Shown in pieces: positions 1-13,900 of a stretch of DNA of 64,000 nucleotides. The stretch spans positions 62,829-126,828 of the forward strand of contig DF239423.1 of the NCBI GenBank assembly GCA_000507305.1, written 5' to 3'. A program made the position numbers and the translations under genes. The stretch is from Breviolum minutum Mf 1.05b.01 (Eukaryota > Sar > Dinophyceae > Suessiales > Symbiodiniaceae). A model generated the notes under the pieces. It searched no databases. It was given only the letters and a program-made list of their open reading frames with translations, and had not been told where the DNA came from. Each line of letters opens with the position of its first letter. Position 1 is the stretch's first letter.

Positions 1-3000
1 ACAGCAGCTGTACATTGCAGATCGGCGCCAAGTACGGGAAGATCTTTTCCGTGACACCCTCTGAGGGTTTCGTGCGTACGGGTGGCCCTGTGAGCGGACT
101 TTCCAATGGGTTTCGGTGGGTTGGTTGGGGTTCCCGGCGTTTGAACGTTGTTTAGATTATATTAGATTGCTTTGAACTCACAAAGGTGGCTGTTTTATCA
201 ACAAGCAAAATCAATAAGACAACATGTTGGAACATGTATGATTTGTGTGCTATTCTTGATGGACAGAATCCTACACTAGATGGGATGATTATACCAGTGC
301 AGCCCTTCAACTACTTGGGATACCAGCTCATCAGTGCCCATCAACCATCCATATTTCCCATCACTCGGCGGTTGTGAGGCCCTCAAGAGGATATCAACCT
401 CACAGTGGCTTTCCATCCCACGCACCTTGAGCTGCAAATCTTGGGACTTTTTTGGGAGATTTGTGGTGGCTTCTTTGGCCCAATAAACGCATGGGTGCAT
501 CACTTGAGACACCTTTCTGACTTGCAGGTTTTGACTTCACTCCCTGAAACTAACAGCGCAACAAGCCTCTAAAAAATAGGCCTGGCAGGCACCTGAAAAA
601 GAAATGTAAATTTTCCAATATTTTCCAACCATTGATGTTCAGGGGCGAACATGTTAGTTTCAGTGAGGATACCCTCCCTGAAACTAACATAGCACCTAAA
701 AATAGGCCATTCCAAACGGAAACGATCGTATTCCAACCATCCATTTTCAGGTGCGACATGTTAGTTTTTTGGGATTTGGGGGCTGTAGATTTAAACATCT
801 CGGAAACCTTGTGGATCCAAGGCAAGAGAGGATCATGGAGTTCAAACGTGCTGACAAACATTCCAGGTGCGGATTTTGCGGCAGGTGTTTTAAAAAGGCG
901 CAGTTGAAGCGGGTGCCATGGATGTCACGCAGAAATTTGTCAGAGTTCGCGAGATTTCGTGAAATTTGTATAGGTCTCTAGTTCATTTTTTTCGACTTTT
1001 GGTACTGTACTTCGCCCAGATTCAGGGGAAATAGTTAGTATACCAAAGGGATGTTCCCAGGAAATTATATAGTTATGGGCATATCGGCATATCCGATATG
1101 CATCCTGCTGTGAACAAAAAAGCGACCTTTCATCTTGATATGCAACAGTTGATAGGTAGTCTTTCCCATTATTTATAGGGTTTTATACATCCCAGGTGGT
1201 TGTTTCGAATTTCTTCCATCAACAGTATGCAACATTATGCAACTATTGCATGTTAGCTTCCATTTTTTACTGGGAGTCGGTATCTTAGTTCGATGTGTCC
1301 TTGCAGGAAGGGCAAGACTGACCCAAAGGATGTGAACATCGGCATCACGGTGCCTCCTTGCATGATCTTTACAGTTGATACCGCGTTAGTAGCTGAGAAT
1401 CAGGTTGTAATCCTGGAAACCCCGGGGAGGTTTCCCTAAAAGAGAGAGAGGTTTCCAGAGATTTGGCATGATTTGGCCGTTTTGTGGAACTTCCGATGTA
1501 GGAGAGGAGATGGATGGAAATTATTGTGATGAAAAAAATCAGGTGATATGAAAAAAATATAGATTATAGATACACAACGCATACTTACCCATCCGACAAA
1601 TTATGTACAAATGCATAAATACAGCAACATAACCAGTACAAAGAGACGCCATCACGACATGATAAATTACATGACAAGGTGATCATGTCACTATCTACAC
1701 AAACACATTACATATAACTATACAACTATCATATATCATTCTGTACATAATAATATATGCCATGTTCAGGTACAATAAAGTGTTGTAATGCTGGTTGAAT
1801 CACCAAACGCGTAGCCAGGTCCGTGACATTCGTTGTGTCCTGGAAGGCCATCCACCTTTAGTGTTGGAGGCGAGGAGTGGATTTTTGGGTGGAAGAAAGA
1901 CTTTTTCGGAAATCAGAAAAGATGTTTGTTATTGTTTGTAATGGAATGGCATGGACCATGGCATGTTGTTTTGTTTTGTTTTTTTTTTGCCAGAAGATGG
2001 ATGGATTGATTTTTTTTTATGATCTTTTTTTTTCTTTGTTTCCTTTTTAAATGTTGGGTTTGGTTTTTGTTGATTTTTACGCAACAAAAATGGAAGAAGG
2101 ACAAGTATGAAGCTATCACTGGACACAGCTGGACGCCACAGGCGAGTGGAAAATGTGTGACTCAACCTGGAGAGACGAAGTTGTGGCAACCCAGTTGATT
2201 TTTTCAGGAGGTTCGGAGGTTTCTGGTGCCATGTTCACGAACACTTTCATGTAAGTTAACCTATATTTTTCTGGAGGGGAATTGGTCAAATCTAGATTCT
2301 AGATGCCCCAAAATATCCCAGGAGGCTACATAACGAAGAGGTGGTTTTGAGACATGGCTTGAATAGGATTAGAATATATAGTCAATTTCGCGGTGAGGAT
2401 GGGGATGACCATCTCTTGTCCATGTTTTTTTCGGGAATTGGGTATCGTATATAGTATAAGTATATAAGCATAATGTATATACCATGAGCCCCCCAAACCC
2501 ATGCAAAAATACAGGTTTTGGCCACCTAAAACCAAGCTATTTGCCATAGAAACCTCTAAACATGTAGGTTTTGGGGGCCCATGGTACATCAGTTTACTTC
2601 GTTGGCTTGATTCAGACAGCTTGTATTTTCGTCAATGAATTGCACCTTGGAACTTTTTACAAGAACATCTACCAGTAAACAAACATAGCTGGCTGGGAAG
2701 ATCCCACCATTTGAGTCGATGTATCTCCTATGAAAAATGGGTGGGTTTTCCAGCAATCGCTATGTTCGATTATTGGAGGGTATACAAACCAGAAGAGACA
2801 TCCTGACCTTTCCACACCATGCGGAGTCGGGAATCTACACATACGGCACAAAAAAACATTTTCAAGTTCTAGAGCTAAGGCGTTCTTTTTACACGTTTAC
2901 AGGGTGGTGGATGCAATGCCGAGATACAAAAAATTTAGGGTTTCTTTGGCCAATAGTTTCATATTGTGTACTTATATTAAGATGCCAATATATATTGGAT

Positions 3001-3278
3001 GATCATTTTTGAGTCTGGGAGTTGAGAGGATTCAGATAGGTTTTTGTATTAACTCGCCTTGAGGCTCTTGGAGTTCTTTGCACAAGTCCGAACCAAGACG
3101 CAGAACAGTTTGCGTCCTCAGTTGTTCATTGACATTCTGGAAAAAGTAGCTTAGATCTATAAATTAAATATTGAGTGGTTGTAAGTGGATGGATCTTGCG
3201 TGTTTTTAAAACATGGCAGTTGAAAGGAATTTGTGCTTCCCTGTTGACAAGGCTTTGTCATCAACAATCCCACGGAGA
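1..3278 (+). CDS. Host gene exon block 1 (5' part, weak family signal)
   Basis: Candidate exons: 1 to about 80-96 (reads [20 protein letters not shown], with the F-S-V-x-P-S-x-G pattern seen in ASH domains), 1307-1388, 2100-2145, 2208-2250, 3064-3145 and 3252-3278. From 1307 onward the phases chain exactly (0, 1, 2, 0, 0). The exon 3064-3145 reads [13 protein letters not shown] and continues through a helical stretch ending IDILEK before a GTAGCT donor. Apart from the first piece these exons do not show clear HYDIN motifs, so they could belong to a linker of the host or to a neighbouring gene. The intron 2251-3063 carries an inverted-repeat element and the region 537-770 two copies of the major MITE family. 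Confidence 0.45.
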
Positions 3279-6200
3279 GTGATTGGAAGCTCTATCCACA
3301 GGCAAGAGAACGACTGAGATTAGGAGCTTTCGACATTCCTCTAAACTGTGGACTAAACTTGGATATATTATATATTTGGATATATTCGGCATACTTTACG
3401 ACCTTGACAGAATGTTCATGTCATACAACTATGAGTCTATGGTTTGGACACTGCATTTTGTTGCACAATAACAAGTATTGCTATGTGGATGTGTTGTCAG
3501 AATGGTCTGGGATCATACGCACATATATGTACATATTCGTATACAGTATATCAATATATATACATTTGTGCACATGTCGAGACACCTTCAACATGTACTT
3601 GCTGCCGATGTTGTCCTTGAAACCAACTTGTTGTAGGTAGCTACCCAAGAACCTCCTGGTGCCAGCTATTTCAGTTGTGAAAAGGCGGGATGATGGTGGA
3701 GATATGCTGCCTGATTCCAAGTTTCCTGATTTTGAAATCTCAGGGGCGAGAATATAGTTGGAACTTCCAAAAAGGGACATGATGAAGCGGCATGCATGAA
3801 ATTATACGATTAGTACATACTACATGCGGTACAAATTAGCAATGACTTGAACATAAACAGATTCATGGCTCATCTTGACCCAAGCAAAGTACAAAATTAA
3901 AAACCTGGGCGAAGACCAAAACGTCTTTCAGGAGATTGTGGTACCAGCCAAGAAGGATGCCACTGTACAGGCGCAGAGAGTACCAATGCTGTCGGAGAAC
4001 ATCCATTGAAGCAGAGATTTGAGAGAAGATGAACATGGAACGATGTGATTGCAAGCAATTACTGCAACATGATCCTTTCATGGATGGATATGATATGCGC
4101 TATGAATATGAGCTAAAACTAGATGTACAGCATGTGTATTCATATGTGATATAGCTCTGCTTTGGCGTGTTTTTTCGTAAGGAATGGGTCACAAACTGCA
4201 TTTCTATCGTCCGAGTGAAATAACTTTGTGATTTGTGGTTTGCTAGTGGTGGTACGGCTGAGTAAGGTTGTCAATCAAAAATCTCCACGAATTAGTGGGT
4301 TGTTAAGAAGCATGTTGGAAGCGATTGTTGCATCTTTGGTATTTGTCATTTGTTTGACAAGAGTGAGAGTAAAATCTACGGACCACGGGTTCACTTTGAA
4401 AGGCGCCACACAAAGAAAAATGCTCGAATACGACGGCCTCAAAGTGATTCACCCGACTAAGAGATCCAACTAGACTTTGGCTGTAGGTGTACTACATGCC
4501 TCTGACGATGACTGCCAGCGATGCGACTGGAAGTTCGGTTCCAAAGTGTTCAAACTTCCAACTGTGCGGCATATTGATCGCATGCTGGAATACATCAAAA
4601 TGATAAAATACTTGTTGAATCTTTTTGAAAACATAGATTCTAAATCTAAATATAGTATTGAAAAGTAAGATACGAAATTCTGTCTATATAAGTCATATGA
4701 ATATGTTTGAATCCTCACAACACGGTCGACCTTGCTTGATGTGTCTTGCCTGTACCCCATCCCGACTTATGGATGTTTCTCAGGTCCCAGTAGTGGAAAG
4801 CCTCGTGTGGAGAAGCACAAGGGCACCATTTTCCTCGGGAGATCGGGGGAGATCGGGGGCCATTGGATTCGGATGGGAAGGTGTCGATAGGGGGATCCTC
4901 TGAAAATAGGTCTTAACAAAAAGAAACTTGGTCTTCCAAGCACCAGTTTTCAATGGCTATCTTATAGTTTTAAGCTATGAATTATTGTGTTTTGGTGTTG
5001 TGATTCCCCAAATGCTGGGTCAACAACTCGAATAATGTCTAAAATCCCCTCTTGCATTCGTTTCCATTTGTGAACAACTTTCAACTTCTCCCCAGATATG
5101 TCAAGCGCACAATTTTCAGGACACCCGATGGCAGCGCGGTGTGCTATGAATTGGAGGGTGAAGCCAGCCCACCTGAGGCACTCTTGTGACCGAAAATTGA
5201 TGAAGATGAAGCACATGAATGAATGTTGTTTTTTTTCTTTGGGGAACCCCCAGTTTTGGATATTTTTCTTGAAATTGTATCAGATTTGAACATTTCGAAG
5301 TACATTGAATATTTTAGTTTAAGGGTGATACTGTTAACAGATACGGAGAGTACATGTAAACAGAACTGGAGTTGACTTTGAAGTTTCCACCCCTCTCCAA
5401 CAACACCAAATGTAAGATGAGATGAATTGAATAGTCGCACAATCATCAGTTATATATCAAATTTTGAACAAACATCCTGCAAGAGTCGAACCTTGAACCA
5501 AGTCACTATGGCATGGGTACCGTACACATATATTATGTATATCGTACATGTATAAACACATCATCCTACCCAATGATCGACTGGTTCTGTGATTTTCCCC
5601 TCATTTTTTGCCCAGTTTTTTTTTGTTGTTTGTCCATTTGCCAGGTGGGATCCAGGATCGAAGCCAAAGTGCCATGCAAGAAAAAACATACCCAGGCAGG
5701 AGTAATTCACAGCCACAGGGGGTGATGTGTATGGGTGTGTAAGGGAGGGAAAGATAAGGAAAAGTGTGTAGGGAAAGCACAAAACTTAAAACGTAAATAT
5801 CATTGCAAGGTTGGGCCAGACTTGTGTTTGAAGCTTTATTTCTCAGTTTTTTAAACGGTTTGATGCCAGCGATTCGCAGGCTGTTCCGGTGAAGAATTGG
5901 CTCCACGAAAGGCAAGGTCAAAATGCTGGAAAATGGAAGGTGGATGTGAAACGAAAAATTCCTACGGTTACCTTTGCACGTTGCCATGTAGCATCTTTGC
6001 TGACTTGTTCCATTTACAGCTGCGTTAACCAAGAAGTGGTGAATTTGATCAGCGGCGCAAGAAGTGAGTGTCCGAATATCAGCTTGCTATTTTTTTGAGC
6101 AAAGCGCTGTGGTTTCAGCAAATGTCAAGTTGTATGTGTGATGTTCTACAATGAAGAAATTAACTATTCTTACTATTCCATACATATGATGGCTTGTAAA

Positions 6201-9200
6201 ACACTTCAAGTGATTCCATCCAGTGGGGCCCACCTTTTTTCTCTTGGCGCAATGTGATCCGTTTTCGTTGGCGGCTTATGACATTAGTTATTGACCTCGG
6301 CAGTGGTTGTTGCAAAGCCGGCTTCGCTGGAGATGAGGGGCCGCGGCGTATCCCTTCGGTGGTGGGACGTGCGAAGTATGGCCCGGGTTTGATGCTTGGG
6401 GCTGCTGCATGGCTGTATTCAACGATGTTTTGGTTCTGTGAATGGTAACACTTGATTGCTGATAACTGACAATCCATGATTCATGCAGACATGCCAAGCC
6501 GTGTCGTTTTTGCGATGCTTACTGGACTAAATAGTGTATAATTCGTAATTACAATCACCAGAGCGGTTGTATTTGTAGACTTGTATGCTTCTTTCCCGCT
6601 ATCCATTCTTCCTAATCTCTATGACACAATAGCCATCCCAAATAAGCATCTTGGAAACCCTCTGTGAAGCCTTCGTTGAGAGTTTTCGGGCGGTGGGATC
6701 TACTGAGGTTCAAGGCAGAACGGTTTGGGTAGGCCATGAGATTCATGGAAAAGAAGCTATCCTCATCCAGTCGCTCGGTAGGCACGATACATCTCAGCTC
6801 TATGGACTTTAGTTTTTGAGAAGGCAATGCATATGCCATGACCCTTAGAAAACTATTAATTGTAGCCATCATACAGCCAATGTACAGTAATCCTATATGG
6901 CTGTGGCTGGTGCCATCAATTTCTTTTTCTGTTTGGTTAAAACCCTGAATTTCCAAGTCCAGGTCTGTCCTCAAAATGTGGAGTTTACTGTAGGAGAGAC
7001 ATTCATTTGTGCAACAGTGTCATTGTCGACAGCTTGCATGTGTGTATCTCATGATGACGTTTGGGTCTATCTGCCAAGATTGGTAATTTATCCTTTTGCA
7101 GATTTGTTTTTTAAAATTTCATTTGAAGATGTCACAAGTCTAGAACTTTGACTGGCAAACTGGGCTATTTTGTTTTGACATTTCTGTATATCTGTACCCA
7201 TCGGTCCCTTTTTTTCTGAGGAAACAACCCATTGAGCGAGGAGTAGTTGTGAACTGGGATGATGCAGAATATATTTTTATGTACCTTGGTCGCCTTTCAA
7301 GAGGGTTAAGTTCTGTGTGAACCAGGGGCTGGTACATCCATTGGTATTTCCAAATTGGATTTTTTAAAGTGAGGTATCTAATCTCTGCCTTTGGTTTTGT
7401 TTAGTGATTGTAGTGACCTTGTTAAACTGTTCCGATGTTGTCGTGATTCTTTTGTTTTCACCACCTTAAAGCAATAATAGCATAGATCTGTGTTTTAAGG
7501 GTCCTGAATGATGTTCATCCAGTGCCTTGACATTACCCTCCAATTTTCGAAAAAAAATCATCTTCCTGCTACCTTTGAGGCATATTTTTTTCAACCTCGA
7601 CATCGATGCCCGTGAACATCCAGTGCTACTGACTGAGCCACCTTTAAACCCAGCTGCAAATCGAGAGAAGCTTGTCATGACCATGTTGCTGGGCGAGCAG
7701 CTGTTGTTTGATGCAGTGACAGTTTTTTCTGTGAACTCACACGTTATTCCTCAATCAAACAATCTTGTTGTTGAGTGCTGGTTATTTTCTCACTGTATTC
7801 AACTATCATGTATATATCATGTATATATATATATATGAGTATCGGACAAAATTAGGTATGACCAAAGTAGTATTGATGGGGTCCTGGGGTTGGCATCACT
7901 GCAAAACCGATAGGGGCCCACCCTAAAACGATACCCAAAACGATACCCTCAGGAAGGTTTGCCCAAGGTGCCGCCACTGCAAAACCGATAGGGGCCCACC
8001 CTACTTAAGGATGTCCCTTCGCCATGTACCAAATTTTGTCCGTAACTCATATATACATAGAATATGGGAATTGGTCATAACCAGCTGGACTTCAGCTCCG
8101 CATTTGAATCATCAGTCCTAGCAGTCTGCAGTATCAATCCCATATTTAGCGGATCTTAATCTCTTGCCAAGTCGCCTAGGTGCTGATAGTTTCATGGCAC
8201 AAATCTCACTTTCCACGTGCCATGCCCGGCATAACATGCGGTAATTTGTATCATTCCAACTGAACAAACATATGGCCTGGATATGCCTAAACTGCCCAGC
8301 TGAACGTAAAGATGTGAATGGACAAACTTGTATCGAACATGACGACCTGTTGATTGAAACAGCTTCGGAGCTAAGGTTTGAGACCTTTGACACCCCACGA
8401 ATCGCTGTGTTCTTGCAGCCAGTGCTATCCTTATACGCCTCTGGCAGAACAACAGGTGCGGAGACCATGATGTTGGGCACTTGGAAAATCTTATTTTATC
8501 AGCTGACAATGGAAAATTGAATTTGATTTGACAATGATCTGACTTGACATTTCTTGACTTACAAAGATCTGAAAAAATGAGACACCACGATTCCTCAGAA
8601 TCTGTATACTGTATATATGATTAGAATTTCTGTAGTTTCGTAGCCACTGGGTGACTGTTGAAGTGGAGAGTTTGAACAGCCTCTTCACTATGCTCCGATC
8701 CTAGGGAAAAAACCACCAGACATGTGACATTGCACAAGAAAACCTACGACTGTGGTCTTTTAAACATGGTTTGCACATGTGTTGCACGTCACCGGCATTG
8801 CTGCAGTGTTGACCTTTTCTCAGATCCTGTAAGTCGTATTGATGTAAATTGTACCCTTCCTCCGATAATCATGGTTCAGTGGAACATGGGTCTATCTCCA
8901 ACATGATCGTTTCCTTTCATTTCGGGTGGATTTTTCCACTGAACCATGATTATGATGGGATTTCAAGGGATAGAAAGGGTACCGAATTCACCATTTCTCA
9001 CGTCTCTACGGCCAGGTTTGGTCGTGGATTCGGGTGACACGGTCACTCGATCTCTTCCTGTTTACGATGGCTTCCTTCTCACGAATGCTGTGCAACAGCT
9101 GGACGTGGGAGGCCGTGATATTACTACTTACATGCTGCAGAGCTTGAGGGAACAAAATGAACATCACTTTTTCTCCCAAAGACGAGGCTTCAAAATTGCC

Positions 9201-10865
9201 GACACTCGGATGTTGAAGCGGATGCTGGTGAGAGAAAATGCCAGGGAGGTTTCGGCACCTGGTGACTTTCAGGGTTGTTTCAGTCTTCTGAAAAACAGCA
9301 GCTTTAGTATGTGGAAGTTGCATGAGGACCACATGCATCACGAGAAGGTTTCCAAAGACAGAACGATAGACTTAACATTTTATTATTTATTAGATAGTAC
9401 TTTTGTTTTCGACATATTCTACAACATGCAGTCCGTTCAATTTGGTTTTCCGGGTTTTCCAAGGAAAGCATCAAAGAAACGCTCGGTTTTGTGACCTTAG
9501 ACTACACGGAGGAACTCGCTCGTGCTCACCCTACCGTGAGATCCTTGGCTGATAGTTGTGCATCTCCAATCATCCAGGTGTACCCCGATGGGTATAGTGT
9601 GTGGATGTTTTGTATAAACATGACGGGTTCCTGGATGTTTGTGGTGAAAATTTGAGAGAGAACAGGATTATGATTTTACTTAGAATGAAATTTAGGATTG
9701 GCATTGCCACAGCTTTTTTTTGTCTTTAAGCTGCACTCGTGGTTCCAAGGGCAACCAGACATCATAGTCCTCACCTCATGGTACCTGCTTGATCTGTTGA
9801 GGATATGAGTTGGGTGATGCAGTGATACTCGTGGGTGATGAGCGCTTCCGTGGACCAGAACTGTTGTTTCAATCTGATTTGATAGGAATGGAAGGAGGCA
9901 GTTTTGGTGCGGCAGATTTTTTTTCTGAAGAGTTGAGAGGAGTTCCAGTTGGTGGAAGAATGATACGTTGAATTCATGGTTTTGTGAACTTTTGATTTTA
10001 GAATGGCAACGGCAATGATGATCGATTTGGTACTTACGTGATCATAGAGTTTAAAGTTTAGAGTATACGACAGTCGATGAATTTCTCAAACATATTCACT
10101 TGCACTTGCTGCGAAAGTCAGGCGGTGTTGTTGAAATCCTATGGAAGTCTGTGATGATGGCAGATGCCGACATTCGCCCTACTTTAATGCTCCTTGGCCA
10201 TCAAATCTCTGACAGAAGCGGCTTTCTTTCATCTCGAAGATCCATGGTACCAAGTTCTAGGCAAAGCCATATTTTGTTGCGAGAACTTTTGGAGGATTTC
10301 TTGAATGGTCCTGCAGAGCAGACGACATGTTTCAGGGATGTGACACCTTGCACCACCTTTCGACATTCATTCCTTGAACTGATGGAACTTCATGTTAGAT
10401 CATTTTAGCAGTCCCAAACCGGATCCACCAAAATTCAGATTACATCATGATTACATCTTATTCACTCTAAAGTTACAAAAGTTAAGTATATTTGTATAAT
10501 GCAAGTTATTATATAAAAGTCATTAATTTTGGTCTGCTTTCTTCTCCCTTTTTTGGAAGCCACCCTTCAGGTCACAGATTCTTTTGTCCGGTGGCTCCAC
10601 CCTCTTCCCGGGCTTTGCTCAACGCCTAGCCGCTGACTGTCGGAGACGTTGGATTGACGAGTCAGCACCCGTGACGCTCCATACGTTGCCCAAGCGTTGT
10701 ATTGATGCGTGGATGGGTGGAGCTATTGTGGCACAAGTGGAACATCAGTTACTTGGGGAAAAAACGCGGGTTGGTGATTTCTGGACTGGGAGGACTGGTG
10801 GTGTTAGAAATTTTTAATATTTTTGAGATTTTTGATAATTCAGCATAGACCTGGTTAGATAATGT

Positions 10866-10943
<78 letters not shown>

Positions 10944-13900
10944 CCAAATTCAAGATGTAATTCACTTTACCTACAATCACCATTAAAGTTTTCGTATTTG
11001 TTGAGATACATGTTTTTGGGTTTTCCAAGCCAAAAACAGATGTCGTCACAATTGCGGGTCTGTTCCAGCAGCGACGGGGGACCGCTAAGTCGCCAGGTTT
11101 TGGATCACGCGGGAGGAATATGAAGAGTTCGGTCCAAGCATTGTGCATGAGCGTTGTTTTTGAACAACTTGGAGAACCGATACAGCTTGAAACCGGAGGT
11201 GTGTTTGAAGCAGTGATTTTTGTGCGCAGGGCAATGAAGATGATGAATGCGGAACTTGAAAGGTGAGAGCTGCATGTTTTGTTCATTCATGATAGGATGC
11301 CACGAGTGTGAAACAGACAACAAACAGCCATTGCTTGCAGATCAAAGATGATCAAATATGAGAATCTTCCAGTTCATGCTGCAGATCATTCGAACTTAGC
11401 CGAGAGATGTCATACCGTGATTCTCTTGGGGACGAGCTGCGTGGAGATCCTCGAGTTGCGACCTTGACAGGGGAAGATGCAGAGAAAGAGATGGTTTGCC
11501 TTCACACTTTTCGACACGGAGATGAATAAAAGGTCCAGACGAAGCGACCGCTAGGCGCTTGCAGCGCCGAAGGCTGTTGCTTGGATTCTCGTGGATTCCC
11601 GTGGACTGCCTTGCCGGATCTGTATTTTTCAAAGATACCGATTGGAAAATTGGCTTGCCTCAGGTAAAGGTAGAGCCTTGTTCTGGGCCAGCAAGAATCG
11701 GTCGAGGTACTCTGCCCAGCAGTTTCCGCCGTGGCTGGTGGTGTAGCAGTTCAGGATCGTACTTTTGCCCGAGATGGTTGGGGCGGGAGAGCATACAAGG
11801 AAAGCCTCCTTGTTGGTAAATTAGCAGCCCTTTACCAAAAAGGCTATGGAAAGTGCAAGGGAAGCACCCTATGCTGGATGATATTTCAAAGCTGATATTC
11901 TCTCACCTCCAGGAATCACTCACATTCACTCACGTTGAGGATATCCTTGACGTGAATGAATGTGAGTGATTCCTGTTCGCCAAAGAAGATCACTTCCTTT
12001 CGCATGCGGGGTCTGACTCCATGCTGTCACTTTCAGCACCAGGCAAAAGATTGAGATCCAGAAAAAGAATTGGCCAGGGACGTTCAGTCCGAAGCCAAAG
12101 CGGCAGAAAGATCTGATAATGAGGTGCAGAGGCCTCTTCCAAGCATCAAATCGATGTGGAGATTGATGTTGCAGCCTTTTCAAGAGCTAGCTGGTCTGAT
12201 GCAAGAGCACCATTGTTGTGCTTTGTAGCGTTTCGGGCAGCAGTCTCACGACTGTTCTGAACACGTTTGCCACTTCCAGCACCGTGTCACCGTGTTCCTA
12301 ACCCTACGCTCTGCGCCCCTCCAAAACCCCAACCCCACCCTATCCCCTTATCAGTCATGAAGACATTTTGGAATCGGAAGATGCTTCTGAAGGAGCATTG
12401 TTGGCAAAGTAGCTCTGATGAAAAGATATGAAAAGATGTGATCACGTCTCTTTGGACCAGTTTCAAGGCTTTAGAATGAAGCAACGAAGTAGAAAAAGTG
12501 GGGATGGCAAGTGGATTCGGATGATAGCAAATGAAAAACATCATAGAAATGACATGATTCCAAAAAACAAGAGTTGCTGTAGACTTTGTATTTTGAAGAT
12601 TTGATTGATATTTTGATGTACAAGTTGGTTGTCACCTTTGGCTCCCTTGTAACTTGGAACCTTCCTGGAAGATCACCCGCAGGCAACGCTTCAATGTCAC
12701 TGTGGAGTTGGTCTCACCAGAACCCGGCTCTTCACAAGCTCAGGCTGACGACGCGAACGGCGTTCTTGAAGCAAAGGTGTCGCACTGTTCTATCATAAAC
12801 ATATGTCATATATATATATATGTATTAACGTATTATAATCACAAACATCAGTAGATCTGAAGTTGTTGAAACTTGGATTTGGTGATGGTCATCTGAAGGG
12901 TTTACAAGTTGGAAGTGGATAGATGAACCTAGCATCAGGATGTATTAGGATGTATTAGGAACCTCTTTTCAAAGCAGCTCCTAAATCCCGCCGTTTTGTT
13001 TAACCGGCGGTTTTTCACGGTCCCCGTTTCTTTCCCGTCATGTCATGGAACCTTGCAGGGCATCAGTCTTCAAGGCGTTGGAACCTTGGATCTACCACCA
13101 GGTCGGGTGCTGCATTGACTTCCCGGTGTTTTCGACTGGCCATAGGGTAGAGAGGTGGAACCATAGGTTTGATTGATGACCATGTCGTGAAAATCAACCG
13201 TGGAGGTTTGGAACGAGAGTATCGCTTCAGTGTCTATGCGTCTCTTGGCAAAGTTTGGAATTTTTGTTGGACGCAATGTGAGGGAAAACCCATGTGATCT
13301 TATGATGCCAAATGAGGCAAATTGATCTACATCAAATTGGAAATGGTGGATTGTCATTTGTTTTCTGTCAAGTCTCTTGTTATACCACCTCGAAAGGATC
13401 GATGGCACAAAACCACCCCCATGTATTGGTTTATCACAGCCCCGTATCCTAAAGCCACCTTTTTGGGGGGTTGCTGTTGCGCCATCTACTTTTCAGATGG
13501 TATATATCCCAAGGTCCCAGATTCTTGTTGAAACATGAACAGCTTCCAAGGTACCATGAGGGGACAGCCTTGGTACGTGTGCACCTCACCAGCCAAGAGA
13601 CAGGTGCTTTGATTTGGGTTTGTTGGAAACCTTGGAAAAGGTCAACAAAGTGTGCCATCATTACATTCTTTGAACACCCCAAAAGAGGCTGCAAATCAAA
13701 TAATCAGAAGTCAATTCTCAATTATTGTAGATTAGCTATAGTGAATCAATCAGCACGTGTGCATAATGAATATTAATTTCTCACACCCACAGCCATGCAG
13801 CCATGCAGGCGAGTTTTTGAACATTGAAGTGAAGTTCGACTTCTTCGCTGCCGAATCTTTGGCCACCATCAAACTGGATGTCGGGGGGCCCCAAGAGACT

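Noticed and set aside
632..907. Open frame starting [20 protein letters not shown]
   Set aside because: It lies across two MITE family B copies; similar peptides would arise at every copy.
6017..6063. Exon-like stretch [14 protein letters not shown] before a GTGAGT
   Set aside because: The host frame from 5911 joins directly to 12683 with strong family continuity, leaving no role for it; the actin start is downstream.
11071..11096. A 26-nt GC-AG mini-intron between an LFQQ reading and the last actin exon
   Set aside because: LFQQ resembles actin FQQ, but a simpler standard join from 10747 (GT donor) to 11097 is in phase and gives a normal-length protein, so the mini-intron is not needed.
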